NCBI RefSeq assembly: GCF_015476545.1
Contig: NZ_JADMKV010000005.1
Location: forward strand, 1 to 64,000
Length of the DNA stretch: 64,000 bases
Source of the DNA: Methylobacter sp. BlB1
GTDB taxonomy: Bacteria > Pseudomonadota > Gammaproteobacteria > Methylococcales > Methylomonadaceae
Reading direction: 5' to 3'
Numbering within the stretch: the first letter of the stretch is position 1; each line of letters opens with the position of its first letter. Made by a program: the position numbers and the translations under genes. Below the pieces are notes generated by a model, which had not been told where the DNA came from, searched no databases, and saw only the letters and a program-made list of their open reading frames with translations. Below, piece after piece: positions 56,828 through 64,000 of this stretch.

Positions 56828-57811
56828 TCAAAGTTTTTGTTCAATTAGCTTAACTATAGCATCAGCATGAAGCTTTGAATCGTTAAGAGCAGGAATATAG
56901 CGATAGGTCTCACCGCCGGCTTTAATGAACAGGGCTTTATTTTCCATGGCGATCTCTTCCAGAGTCTCCAGGCAGTCCACGGCGAACCCCGGGCAAACCA
57001 CATCAATTTTTTTAACCCCCTGTCTTGCAAGATTTTGCAGTGTTTCCGCGCAATAAGGTTTAAGCCATTGTGCCTTGCCAAATCTGGACTGAAATACAAC
57101 ACACCAGTTTTCTTTGTCGAGATCGAGTTTCTCTGCAATCAAAGCGGCGGTTTTATGGCACTGATGAAAATAAGGATCACCCCATTTGATTAACTGCTCA
57201 GGCAAACCATGAAAAGACATCAAAAGTAGATCATTCCTTCCTTGTTGGCTCCAGATTTTCTCAATAGACTCAGCAACCGCGGCAATATAATGCTCATCCT
57301 GATGATAATCACTGATAAACTGAAAGCTGGGCAGATGCCGCCAGCGGTTCAGCTCCTTGATCAGATCATCATATACGGATGCCGTCGTTGTTGAAGAGTA
57401 TTGAGGATAAAGCGGCAGGATGATTAGATTGTCGATGCCTTGTTTTTTAAGGACGTTTAACTGCTCGGCTATGGAAGGTTTGCCATAGCGCATTGCATAA
57501 TCGGTTATAACGCCTTTGGCATTTAATCGTTGAGCGACCATATCGGCCAGTTGGCGGGTCAAAAAAACTAAAGGCGATCCCTTTTCATCCCATATTTTGC
57601 GATAAGCAGCCGTCGACCTGTGCGGACGGAAAGGCAGAATGAAAAAACGTAGTATCACCCACCATAGAGGACGCGGCAGATTGACTACGCGAGGATCGCC
57701 AAGAAACTCTTTGAGAAAGCGCCTGACTGCCGAAGTGGTAGGTGCCGCTGGCGACCCCAGGTTCACCAATAGAACGCCGGTTTTATTGGCGGTGGCGCTT
57801 TGAGGCAGCAT
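56828..57811 (-). CDS. hemH: Ferrochelatase
   Basis: 327 residues. GVLLVNLGSPAAPT at the start, the active-site His in LLMSFHGLPEQLIKWGDPY, and the Glu in VVCPGFAVDCLETLEEIAMEN. It inserts Fe2+ into protoporphyrin IX, the last step of heme synthesis. It follows folE by 9 bp, so cotranscription with dusA-folE is likely. Confidence 0.95.
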   Translation of the reverse strand: MLPQSATANKTGVLLVNLGSPAAPTTSAVRRFLKEFLGDPRVVNLPRPLWWVILRFFILPFRPHRSTAAYRKIWDEKGSPLVFLTRQLADMVAQRLNAKGVITDYAMRYGKPSIAEQLNVLKKQGIDNLIILPLYPQYSSTTTASVYDDLIKELNRWRHLPSFQFISDYHQDEHYIAAVAESIEKIWSQQGRNDLLLMSFHGLPEQLIKWGDPYFHQCHKTAALIAEKLDLDKENWCVVFQSRFGKAQWLKPYCAETLQNLARQGVKKIDVVCPGFAVDCLETLEEIAMENKALFIKAGGETYRYIPALNDSKLHADAIVKLIEQKL

Positions 57812-57820
57812 GTAAAAAGC

Positions 57821-58405
57821 CTAGCGGTTTATCAGATTTAAGAATTCAGAACGGGTGCTGATCTCTTTGCGAAACACACCTGTCATTACCGATGTCGTCA
57901 TGACTGAATTTTGTTTTTCGATGCCGCGCATCATCATGCATAAATGCTTGGCTTCGATAACCACAGCAACGCCTCTGGCGCCGGTTGCAATCTCAATGGC
58001 ATCAGCAATTTGCTTGGTTAATTTTTCCTGGATTTGCAGGCGTCGCGCATACATATCAACAACACGGGCGATTTTGGACAAGCCGAGCACTTTGCCTTTT
58101 GGCAAATAGCCGACATGGCATTTACCAATGAACGGCAGTAAATGGTGCTCACATAAGGAATACAATTCAATATCCTTAACGATAACCATGTCTTCGGTGT
58201 CTGCTGTAAAAATAGCGCCGTTAAGCACTTCATCCAGCGTCTTACCGTAGCCGTTGTTCAGAAATTTAAAGGCCTTGGCTGCGCGTTTGGGTGTATCGAT
58301 CAGGCCTTCTCGATTTAAGTCTTCACCGACTGCTTCGATAATTTTGGAAAAATGCTCTTCCATTGTTTCAGTCTCAATTGTAAAAGGCTTGCTATTATAC
58401 ATCAT
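57821..58405 (-). CDS. folE: GTP cyclohydrolase I
   Basis: 194 residues. Zinc ligands are Cys and His in [19 protein letters not shown] and Cys in [47 protein letters not shown] are conserved. It makes 7,8-dihydroneopterin triphosphate for folate (and queuosine precursor) synthesis. Its ATG overlaps the dusA stop as ATGA; a later Met (MEEHFSKII) is an alternative start. Confidence 0.95.
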   Translation of the reverse strand: MMYNSKPFTIETETMEEHFSKIIEAVGEDLNREGLIDTPKRAAKAFKFLNNGYGKTLDEVLNGAIFTADTEDMVIVKDIELYSLCEHHLLPFIGKCHVGYLPKGKVLGLSKIARVVDMYARRLQIQEKLTKQIADAIEIATGARGVAVVIEAKHLCMMMRGIEKQNSVMTTSVMTGVFRKEISTRSEFLNLINR

Positions 58406-59403
58406 TGAGCAGTGAATTTTAATGCATCCAAAATGACATTTTCATCCGCATCGGGTGTACTGACATTTTCACTGATATGCCGGCGCCAGCCTCGTGCGCC
58501 GGCTTCACCATGAAACAGGCCCAGAATATGCCGAGAGATATTATTTAAGCGAGCACCGGTTTTAAGCTGCTGTTGAATGTAAGGAATTAGTCGCATCACT
58601 ATTTCCTGCCGTGACTTGGGCTCACGGGACTCGGTAAAAAAACGCTTATCCACGTCGGCCAGAAGATACGGATTGTGATAGGCTTCCCGCCCCATCATGA
58701 CCCCATCGACATGCTTCAGAATCTCTTCAGCCTGATCCAATGTTGTAATGCCGCCGTTCAATATAATTTCTAGTGCCGGAAAATCATTTTTTAACTGATA
58801 GACCATGTCGTAGCGTAACGGTGGAACTTCGCGGTTTTGCTTGGGCGACAGACCGCTTAGCCAAGCTTTTCTGGCGTGAACGATAAAAGTGCGGCAGCCG
58901 GCATCGGCCACAGTCGCTATAAAATGCACCAGTCCTTCGTATGAATCGCGCTCGTCAATGCCTATTCTCGATTTGACCGTTACCGGAATTGAAACCGCCT
59001 GCCGCATTGCCGCCACACACTCGGCGACAAGTTCCGGCTCTGCCATCAGGCAGGCCCCGAAACGGCCGTTCTGAACTCGACCGCTGGGGCAGCCGACGTT
59101 TAGATTAACTTCGTCATATGCATAATCTTCAACCATCCTTGCACAAGTTGCCAGATCCTTAGGATGGCTGCCGCCCAATTGAAATGAGACAGGATGCTCG
59201 GTTACATCAAACTGTAAAAACCGATGATGATCACCATGTAATAGAGCGCCAGTTGTGACCATTTCAGTATACAAGAAGGCATGTTGTGAAATCAGACGGT
59301 GGAAAAAACGGCAGTGTTTATCTGTCCAGTCCAGCATCGGGGCGACGCAAAAGGCATGATTCGTTGTTGTCTTGGTTTCTGTGTATTTATCTGTATTGTG
59401 CAT
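58402..59403 (-). CDS. dusA: tRNA-dihydrouridine(20/20a) synthase
   Basis: 333 residues from ATG 59403 (a TTG 8 codons upstream is possible). FMN-binding TIM barrel: [37 protein letters not shown] with the catalytic Cys, [26 protein letters not shown] (DusA-specific) and ILNGGI. It reduces U20 in the D-loop of tRNAs. It is adjacent to a tRNA-Gln gene on the same strand, and overlaps folE by 4 nt. Confidence 0.95.
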   Translation of the reverse strand: MHNTDKYTETKTTTNHAFCVAPMLDWTDKHCRFFHRLISQHAFLYTEMVTTGALLHGDHHRFLQFDVTEHPVSFQLGGSHPKDLATCARMVEDYAYDEVNLNVGCPSGRVQNGRFGACLMAEPELVAECVAAMRQAVSIPVTVKSRIGIDERDSYEGLVHFIATVADAGCRTFIVHARKAWLSGLSPKQNREVPPLRYDMVYQLKNDFPALEIILNGGITTLDQAEEILKHVDGVMMGREAYHNPYLLADVDKRFFTESREPKSRQEIVMRLIPYIQQQLKTGARLNNISRHILGLFHGEAGARGWRRHISENVSTPDADENVILDALKFTAQ

Positions 59404-59690
59404 TGTCAACAAAATGATTGATGGCAAAAAGATTCGCTGGAATAAATAATGCTTGACGTATTAGTTGGACAGAAGTCAAGAAAAAGAAATCGAAATGGCG
59501 ATGCTGGAGAATTTACATCTTGGCGTCGATCATTGAGCATTATCTTAGGCGCAGTTCTCTATGCAACTAGAAAAGGATGCAAAATTGAAAATGGCTGCTC
59601 AATTGCCCGATTGTTAAGCTTGCTATTGATTGCAAGCCAAGGAAGAAATCGGGAAACAGTTGAAATTAGCTAAGGTGCTTAAGAATTAAA
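59404..59690. other. Intergenic region between dusA and tRNA-Gln
   Basis: A 287-bp gap. A plus-strand frame (59449-59673) has no ribosome-binding site and no protein-like pattern. I see nothing else to report beyond the presumed dusA promoter. Confidence 0.5.
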
Positions 59691-59764
59691 TGGCTGGCTC
59701 TCAGGGATTCGAACCCCGGCAGCTGGAATCAGAATCCAGAGTCCTACCGCTAGACGAAGAGCCA
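59691..59764 (-). tRNA. tRNA-Gln (anticodon CUG)
   Basis: Acceptor TGGCTCT pairs with AGAGCCA, discriminator G is followed by encoded CCA. The anticodon stem CTGGA/TCCAG encloses TTCTGAT, giving anticodon CTG (reads CAG). The T arm is CGGGG-TTCGAAT-CCCTG. The fold and G73 fit the proteobacterial tRNA-Gln. Confidence 0.95.
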
Positions 59765-60005
59765 GTAATTAATGATGGAGCAACATTTATTGTCTTATTT
59801 ATATTCTACTACTATTAAAGAATGAAGTGTTAGTACAAAGTAATTATTTTTTAATTCTTGAAATTAATCCTTCCATTACGTTCTAATTCGGCAATCAAAA
59901 ATCGCAGTTGCTGGTCAATGCTGTCGATCTGGTCAAGTTGCATTATAGAGATGCCCCGTAAGGTGCTGTTCACGGGCAGCACCTTACGGAGCAAATAACA
60001 TGCGT
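59765..60005. other. Intergenic region with long hairpin and short frame
   Basis: Contains a perfect 13-bp inverted repeat (CCGTAAGGTGCTG at 59956-59968, its complement at 59977-59989, 8-nt loop) just after the PepSY pseudogene stop. A 30-codon minus-strand frame (59851-59943) encodes a helix-like peptide (MQLDQIDSIDQQLRFLIAELERNGRINFKN-type composition, charged and amphipathic) whose reading frame continues upstream into the hairpin; it may be a gene remnant. No other gene is seen. Confidence 0.5.
59956..59989. repeat. Perfect 13-bp inverted repeat
   Basis: Stem of 13 bp with loop TTCACGGG. No T-run on either strand, so the terminator role is doubtful despite its position after the pseudogene. 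Confidence 0.7.
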
Positions 60006-60451
60006 TTATTCGTTTTCGGTTTTTAGAATATTGCCGTTAACATCCAGTTCAAGTTCGACTTCCTTGCCGACGGATTTGATCTCGACTTCATAGCCAGTCA
60101 CCGTGTTATCCGGCTTCATTAATTTCTCTACTTCCTCAATCTTGGCTTCGGGATAAGCTTTTTTAACAGCATCAGCGACGGGCCCTGGTAGCGATTCGCG
60201 ATCGATTTCCTCTTCTTTCTGTAACAAGGTCATCAGCGCCATAGGTCGCTTCATATTCCTTGCCATTTTCCTTGTATTCCACCTCATGGGCCGCTTTGCC
60301 TTCAAACGTTTTCTCCTCGTACTTCATGCCCTTGGCATGGGATGGGCTTTTTCAAAAGCCGTGATGACCTCTTTGGGTACCTGGTTTTTGCTCAATTTTT
60401 TTTGCCAGCGTTCGCGGGGGCGGCTGCCACCGCCAGTAATTGGTTTTTCAT
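60006..60451 (-). pseudogene. Frameshifted PepSY-domain exported protein
   Basis: Start ATG 60451 has GGAG 5 nt upstream and opens MKNQLLAVAAAPANAG, a signal-peptide-like start. The protein then needs at least three frame changes to be read: around the AAAAAAAATTG run near 60386-60394, at CATCCCATGCCAAGG near 60330, and at GCTGATGACCTTG near 60235. Read across these, it gives LSKNQVPKEVITAFEKAHPNAKGMKYEEKTFEGKAAHEVEYKENGKEYEATYGADG followed by the intact LLQKEEEIDRESLPGPVADAVKKAYPEAKIEEVEKLM and GYEVEIKSVGKEVELELDVNG. That is two tandem PepSY-like units, the pattern of PepSY/periplasmic inhibitor-like proteins. The multiple frameshifts make it a pseudogene, unless they are assembly errors. 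Confidence 0.8.
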
Positions 60452-60514
60452 AAACACTCCTTAGGTAGAGACGAATGTTTTAACTCACACACATTAGCGG
60501 CGTTCCTGCAGAGA

Positions 60515-60597
60515 ATCGTGAAGATAAAACCTCCACGATCAGAATTTTCATTGACGTTCTTACACACTTATCAAGTAGAATATTCAACAATATTGTT
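60515..60597 (+). promoter_or_regulatory. Predicted chrB promoter and operator
   Basis: A 12-bp perfect palindrome AACAATATTGTT (60586-60597) lies 18 bp before the chrB start. A TTGACG (60551-60556) and TAGAAT (60576-60581) pair with a long 19-bp spacer precedes it. A second inverted repeat, ATCGTGAAG-7 nt-CTCCACGAT (one mismatch, 60515-60539), sits upstream of the -35. Known ChrB proteins are chromate-responsive regulators of their own operons, so the palindrome over the likely start site is a good operator candidate. Confidence 0.5.
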
Positions 60598-60615
60598 ATA
60601 TAAGAACTCATAAAT

Positions 60616-61569
60616 ATGAACTGTTCCTGGCTCATTTTGGTTGTCAGTTTGCCGACCCGCAATTCCGCCGGCCGCATGCGTGTGTGGCGGACACTAAAAG
60701 CGCTGGGCTGCGGCGTGTTGCGCGATGGCGTCTATTTACTGCCCTATCGCCCGGAGTTTCGGCAAACGCTTCAGCTTCAGGCCGAAGACGTCATCTCGGG
60801 CGGAGGCAGCGCCCATATCCTGACGTTGAACAGTGAAAACGATGAACAGCAAGCACTCTTCGAACGCTTCTTCGACCGCTCGGCCGATTACACAAGACTG
60901 ATTGAGGAGATCCGGCAAACCGCCGGCTTGAGTCTTCAGATCGAAGACATGGGGCGGCTGCAAAAACAGATGCACCGGTTGCGCAAGACATTTGAAGCCA
61001 TTGCTCTCCATGATTTTTTTTCTGGTGCAGCACAGGAACAGGCCGCAACGGCTCTGGAAGATTTGGAACATGCCGTCCAAGAGCGCCTTGTGCCGGATGA
61101 ACCCCATGCCGTCCAGCATCGGATCAAGCGGCTCCAGCCTCAGGATTATCGTCACAGAATCTGGGCGACACGTCACCGGCCGTGGATAGACCGGCTTGCC
61201 AGCGCCTGGCTTATCCGGCGCTTCATCGATCCTGAAGCGCGCTTCATCTGGCTTAAGCCACCGGCCGATTGCCCTGCCGAAGCGCTGGGGTTTGATTTCG
61301 ACGGGGCTGTATTTACGCATGTAGAGACGAAAGTCACTTTTGAAGTTTTACTGGCCAGTTTTGGATTGACAAAGGATACGGCTTTAAACCGCATCGGCGC
61401 TTTAGTGCATTACCTCGATGCGGGAGGAATTCCCGTTCTTGAAGCAGCCGGTCTGGAGATGCTCATGAGCGGGATGCGCCAGCGCTGGACCGATGACGAT
61501 GAACTGCTGGCCGAAGCAGAAAAGATTTTTGACGCCTTTTATCAGGCTTTTTCAGGAACCGAGTCATGA
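60616..61569 (+). CDS. chrB: Chromate resistance regulator ChrB
   Basis: 317 residues. The N-terminal domain (WLILVVSLPTRNSAGRMRVWRTLKALGCGVLRDGVYLLPYRPEF) is the ChrB N-terminal domain; the C-terminal domain is IWATRHRPWIDRLASAWLIRRFIDPEARFIWLKPPADCPAEALGFDFDGAVFTHVETKVTFEVLL. ChrB is a chromate-sensing regulator in Ochrobactrum and Cupriavidus chr operons. It overlaps chrA by ATGA. The second, ChrB-C-only gene at 63871 is related to its C-terminal domain. Confidence 0.93.
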   Translation: MNCSWLILVVSLPTRNSAGRMRVWRTLKALGCGVLRDGVYLLPYRPEFRQTLQLQAEDVISGGGSAHILTLNSENDEQQALFERFFDRSADYTRLIEEIRQTAGLSLQIEDMGRLQKQMHRLRKTFEAIALHDFFSGAAQEQAATALEDLEHAVQERLVPDEPHAVQHRIKRLQPQDYRHRIWATRHRPWIDRLASAWLIRRFIDPEARFIWLKPPADCPAEALGFDFDGAVFTHVETKVTFEVLLASFGLTKDTALNRIGALVHYLDAGGIPVLEAAGLEMLMSGMRQRWTDDDELLAEAEKIFDAFYQAFSGTES

Positions 61570-62939
61570 ATAAACCCGACTTATCGCAAACACCACCACC
61601 CGTCACGTTTGGGCAAGCTTTTCGGTACTGGCTGAAGCTTGGTTTCATCAGCTTTGGCGGCCCCGCCGGGCAGATTGCCATCATGCATCAGGAGTTGGTC
61701 GAGAAGAAACGCTGGATTTCCGAGCGCCGTTTTTTGCATGCCTTGAACTACTGCATGTTGCTGCCGGGCCCGGAGGCCCAGCAACTGGCCATTTACATCG
61801 GCTGGCTGATGCATCGGACCTGGGGCGGCATTGTCGCAGGCACTTTATTCATCCTGCCGTCACTGTGTCTTTTGATTGCGCTGTCCTGGATTTATGTCGC
61901 GTTTGGCGATGTGGCGTGGGTGGCCGGCTTGTTTTACGGCATTAAACCGGCGGTGACGGCGATTGTTCTGCAAGCGGCGCACCGCATCGGCTCGCGCGCA
62001 CTGAAAAATAAAATCTTGTGGTTTATCGCCGGCTTGTCTTTTCTGGCCATTTTCCTGCTGCAGGTGCCATTTCCAGCAATCGTTGTCATGGCTGCGCTGA
62101 TCGGCTTCCTGGGCAGCCGCATTGCCCCGGAGACATTCCGAATCGGAGGCGGTCATAATGAAACCAACAAGTCTTACGGCGCGGCATTGATCGATGATGA
62201 TACCCCCCGGCCGGCACATACTTGGTTTTGCTGGTCCAGGCTGACGGCTATTGTCACTGTCGGCAGCCTGCTCTGGGCCGTTCCGATGGCAATGCTCACG
62301 GCCTATCATGGCTGGAGCCATGCCTTGACGCAGATGGGTTGGTTTTTCAGCAAAGCGGCGCTGCTGACCTTTGGCGGCGCCTATGCGGTGCTGCCTTATG
62401 TCTATCAAGGGGCTGTCGAGCATTATCACTGGCTGCAGCCTCAGCAGATGATCGACGGGCTGGCGTTGGGAGAAACCACGCCCGGCCCCCTGATCATGGT
62501 AGTCACGTTTGTCGGCTTCGTGGCCGGCTGGTCGCAGGCGCTATTCGGGCCTGAGCAGTTAGGCTGGACCGGTGCGGTAGCGGCCACGTTGGTGACCTAC
62601 TTCACCTTTTTGCCCAGTTTCCTGTTCATTCTGGCGGGCGGCCCTTTGGTCGAATCCACGCACGGGAATCTGAAGTTCACGGCGCCATTAACCGGCATTA
62701 CCGCCGCCGTGGTCGGCGTGATTTTGAATCTGGCCGTGTTTTTTGCCTATCACGTCTTTTGGCCGCAAGGTTTTACCGGCCGGTTTGACGGCGCTGCCGC
62801 CCTGATCGGCTTCTGCGCGTTGCTGGCCTTGTTTCGCTACAAGGTTGGCGTCATCCCGGCCATCGCCGCCTGTGGCATGGCTGGACTGTTGTTCACTTTC
62901 TTCAAGCCCTGGTTGCTCCAGGTAGGAGTTTTATTATGA
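61566..62939 (+). CDS. chrA: Chromate efflux transporter ChrA
   Basis: 457-residue membrane transporter made of two homologous CHR domains. The first repeat has LGFISFGGPAGQIAIMHQELVEKKRWISERRFLHALNYCMLLPGPEAQQLAIYIGW; the second has AALLTFGGAYAVLPYVYQGAVEHYHWLQPQQMIDGLALGETTPGPLIMVVTFVGFVAGW. FGG and the PGP elements in both halves are conserved. It exports chromate. It overlaps the previous and next genes by ATGA. Confidence 0.96.
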   Translation: MNKPDLSQTPPPVTFGQAFRYWLKLGFISFGGPAGQIAIMHQELVEKKRWISERRFLHALNYCMLLPGPEAQQLAIYIGWLMHRTWGGIVAGTLFILPSLCLLIALSWIYVAFGDVAWVAGLFYGIKPAVTAIVLQAAHRIGSRALKNKILWFIAGLSFLAIFLLQVPFPAIVVMAALIGFLGSRIAPETFRIGGGHNETNKSYGAALIDDDTPRPAHTWFCWSRLTAIVTVGSLLWAVPMAMLTAYHGWSHALTQMGWFFSKAALLTFGGAYAVLPYVYQGAVEHYHWLQPQQMIDGLALGETTPGPLIMVVTFVGFVAGWSQALFGPEQLGWTGAVAATLVTYFTFLPSFLFILAGGPLVESTHGNLKFTAPLTGITAAVVGVILNLAVFFAYHVFWPQGFTGRFDGAAALIGFCALLALFRYKVGVIPAIAACGMAGLLFTFFKPWLLQVGVLL

Positions 62940-63874
62940 ATACTGTCCGTTATTCTCAAGCTGTCGTACTGGTGCTGTGCACAGCCCTCATAGGCCCCGT
63001 AGCCGCTAAGCCCAGACAAGCCCATCCAGTTGACTTGGATACCGCCAAAATCGAGCAATTGGCCGGCATGAAAGGTACGCTTGATAAAGCCGAGCATGTC
63101 TTCAAGGTTAGCCAGCCACGCTCCGATCTCAGCGTGACCGTGGCCGGCGCCAAGATCATTCCGGCCATGGGGCTGACGTCCTGGGCGGCTTTCAAGCCGG
63201 CGGGCCGTCAGGTCATGGTGATGGGCGACTTGGTTCTCCAGGAAGATCAGGTGAATTCGGTCATGAGTACGGCGTTGGACAATGGCATCGAAGTAACCGC
63301 TCTGCATAATCACTTCCTCTGGGATACGCCTAAGGTGATGTTCATGCACATTGGCGGCACGGGTGATTCGGACACGATGGCGACCGCGATCGGCAGAGTG
63401 TTCCAGGCCATTCAGTCCACCGCCGGCAGCAAATCCGCCGCGCCGTCTGCTTCGATGGATGTCACCAAGACCTCATTGGACTCCAAGGCGATTGAAGCCA
63501 TTATCGAGGCCCCGGTTGAGAAAGCCGGTGACGTTTATAAAGTCACGATAGGCCGAACCACTAAAATGGCAGGGCATGAGGCTGGCAAAGTCATGGGCGT
63601 CAATACCTGGGCGGTATTCGTCGGCAGCAATGAACAAGCCAGTGTGGATGGCGACTTTGCCATGCGGGAACCCGAGCTGCAAGGCGTATTAAAAGCCTTA
63701 CGCACGGGCGGCATTAACATTACGGCCATTCACAATCATATGGTTGAGGAGTCGCCCCGAATCATGTTTCTGCATTATTGGGGCACCGGGCCTGCCAATG
63801 ATTTAGCCAAAGCTATTAAATCGGCGTTGGACACGCAAAAAACAGCCAAGCTCAAAGCCAGAAAGAAAACATGA
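62936..63874 (+). CDS. Exported DUF1259 protein in chromate operon
   Basis: 312 residues with a Sec signal (MNTVRYSQAVVLVLCTALIGPVAAK). Two tandem DUF1259 (LppY/LpqO-like) domains occupy about 40-165 and 185-305. Each ends with a His-rich motif: TALHNHFLWDTPKVMFMHIGGTGD and TAIHNHMVEESPRIMFLHYWGTGP. The HNH...MFxHxxG pattern could bind a metal or anion in the periplasm, but no activity is established. Its ATGA overlaps with chrA and with the following ChrB-like gene show it belongs to the operon. Confidence 0.88.
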   Translation: MNTVRYSQAVVLVLCTALIGPVAAKPRQAHPVDLDTAKIEQLAGMKGTLDKAEHVFKVSQPRSDLSVTVAGAKIIPAMGLTSWAAFKPAGRQVMVMGDLVLQEDQVNSVMSTALDNGIEVTALHNHFLWDTPKVMFMHIGGTGDSDTMATAIGRVFQAIQSTAGSKSAAPSASMDVTKTSLDSKAIEAIIEAPVEKAGDVYKVTIGRTTKMAGHEAGKVMGVNTWAVFVGSNEQASVDGDFAMREPELQGVLKALRTGGINITAIHNHMVEESPRIMFLHYWGTGPANDLAKAIKSALDTQKTAKLKARKKT

Positions 63875-64000
63875 GGTGGATCGCCCACGAACGCCCTAAA
63901 ATCGACCGCATTACCTGTCCTTGGCTGATTGCCCAGTTTATCGATCCAGACGCGGAGTTTGTTTACGTGCCGCCGGACGATGTGCTCAGGCTTGCCTATG
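63871..64000 (+). CDS. Stand-alone ChrB C-terminal-domain protein (3' partial)
   Basis: ATG 63871 overlaps the DUF1259 stop as ATGA and the frame is open to the end of the window, giving MRWIAHERPKIDRITCPWLIAQFIDPDAEFVYVPPDDVLRLAY so far. It aligns with the ChrB C-terminal domain encoded at about 61160, but has Cys in CPW where ChrB has SAW. A second ChrB-C gene in chr operons is known in other bacteria. The end of the gene lies outside the window. Confidence 0.85.
   Translation, partial: MRWIAHERPKIDRITCPWLIAQFIDPDAEFVYVPPDDVLRLAY

Noticed and set aside
59449-59673. 74-codon plus-strand frame near tRNA-Gln
   Set aside because: No ribosome-binding site and no recognisable pattern.
59956-59989. 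13-bp hairpin as a terminator of the PepSY pseudogene
   Set aside because: No T-run follows on either strand; kept only as an inverted repeat.
59691-64000. Chromate cluster as an island integrated at tRNA-Gln
   Set aside because: The cluster lies on the 5' side of the tRNA, whereas integration usually uses the 3' end, and no repeat of the tRNA 3' end or integrase is seen in the window.

Overview
The window looks like a chromosome segment of a gammaproteobacterium. A methanotroph-type organism of the Methylococcales is my best inference, not a demonstrated fact. Supporting it are the E. coli-like order of the fatty-acid cluster (yceF / yceD-rpmF-plsX-fabH-fabD-fabG-acpP-fabF-pabC-mltG-tmk-holB-pilZ-tatD), a PEP-CTERM protein plus a PEP-CTERM/exosortase-associated acyltransferase, and a TreZ/TreY trehalose locus with a DUF5752 protein. 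Base composition is patchy by eye: the RND efflux genes (1.4-8.8 kb) and chromate genes (60.6-64 kb) are GC-rich, the housekeeping cluster is intermediate, and 35.1-42.8 kb is clearly AT-rich.

Layout. 0-1.4 kb: end of a membrane Ser/Thr kinase. 1.4-8.8 kb: mdtABC-type RND efflux operon. 9-14 kb: PEP-CTERM protein, a membrane pentapeptide-repeat protein and a sorbosone-dehydrogenase-like lipoprotein. 14.7-20 kb: chaperone-usher fimbrial operon (pilin, chaperone, usher, tip subunit). 20-29 kb: SDR, DUF2784, a small PLDc_N membrane protein, a decayed treY beside intact treZ and DUF5752, DUF2905, SrmB-like helicase, rhomboid protease and a small membrane protein. 29-35 kb: ClsC-like phospholipase D, DODA-type dioxygenase, a hypothetical protein, uvrA.

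35.1-42.8 kb is an AT-rich accessory block: class V aminotransferase, small PstS-like periplasmic protein, outer-membrane porin-like protein, CACHE-like/PAS/GGDEF/EAL protein, AHL-synthase-like acyltransferase and a SAM methyltransferase. The acyltransferase and the c-di-GMP enzyme overlap by 11 nt and are probably co-translated. 42.8-54.2 kb is the lipid/cell-envelope/DNA-replication cluster. 54.3-59.8 kb carries a lytic transglycosylase, a membrane-anchored MutS-family ATPase, hemH, folE, dusA and tRNA-Gln(CUG). 60-64 kb holds a frameshifted PepSY pseudogene and a chromate-resistance operon (chrB-chrA-DUF1259-second ChrB-like gene running off the edge), with every junction a 4-nt ATGA overlap.

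The most interesting items are the coupling of a PEP-CTERM acyltransferase to a c-di-GMP sensor enzyme, the membrane MutS, the DUF1259 protein inside a chromate operon, the orphaned treZ beside a collapsed treY, and a 10-residue-period pentapeptide repeat protein fused to membrane segments. No CRISPR array, prophage or complete insertion sequence was seen.
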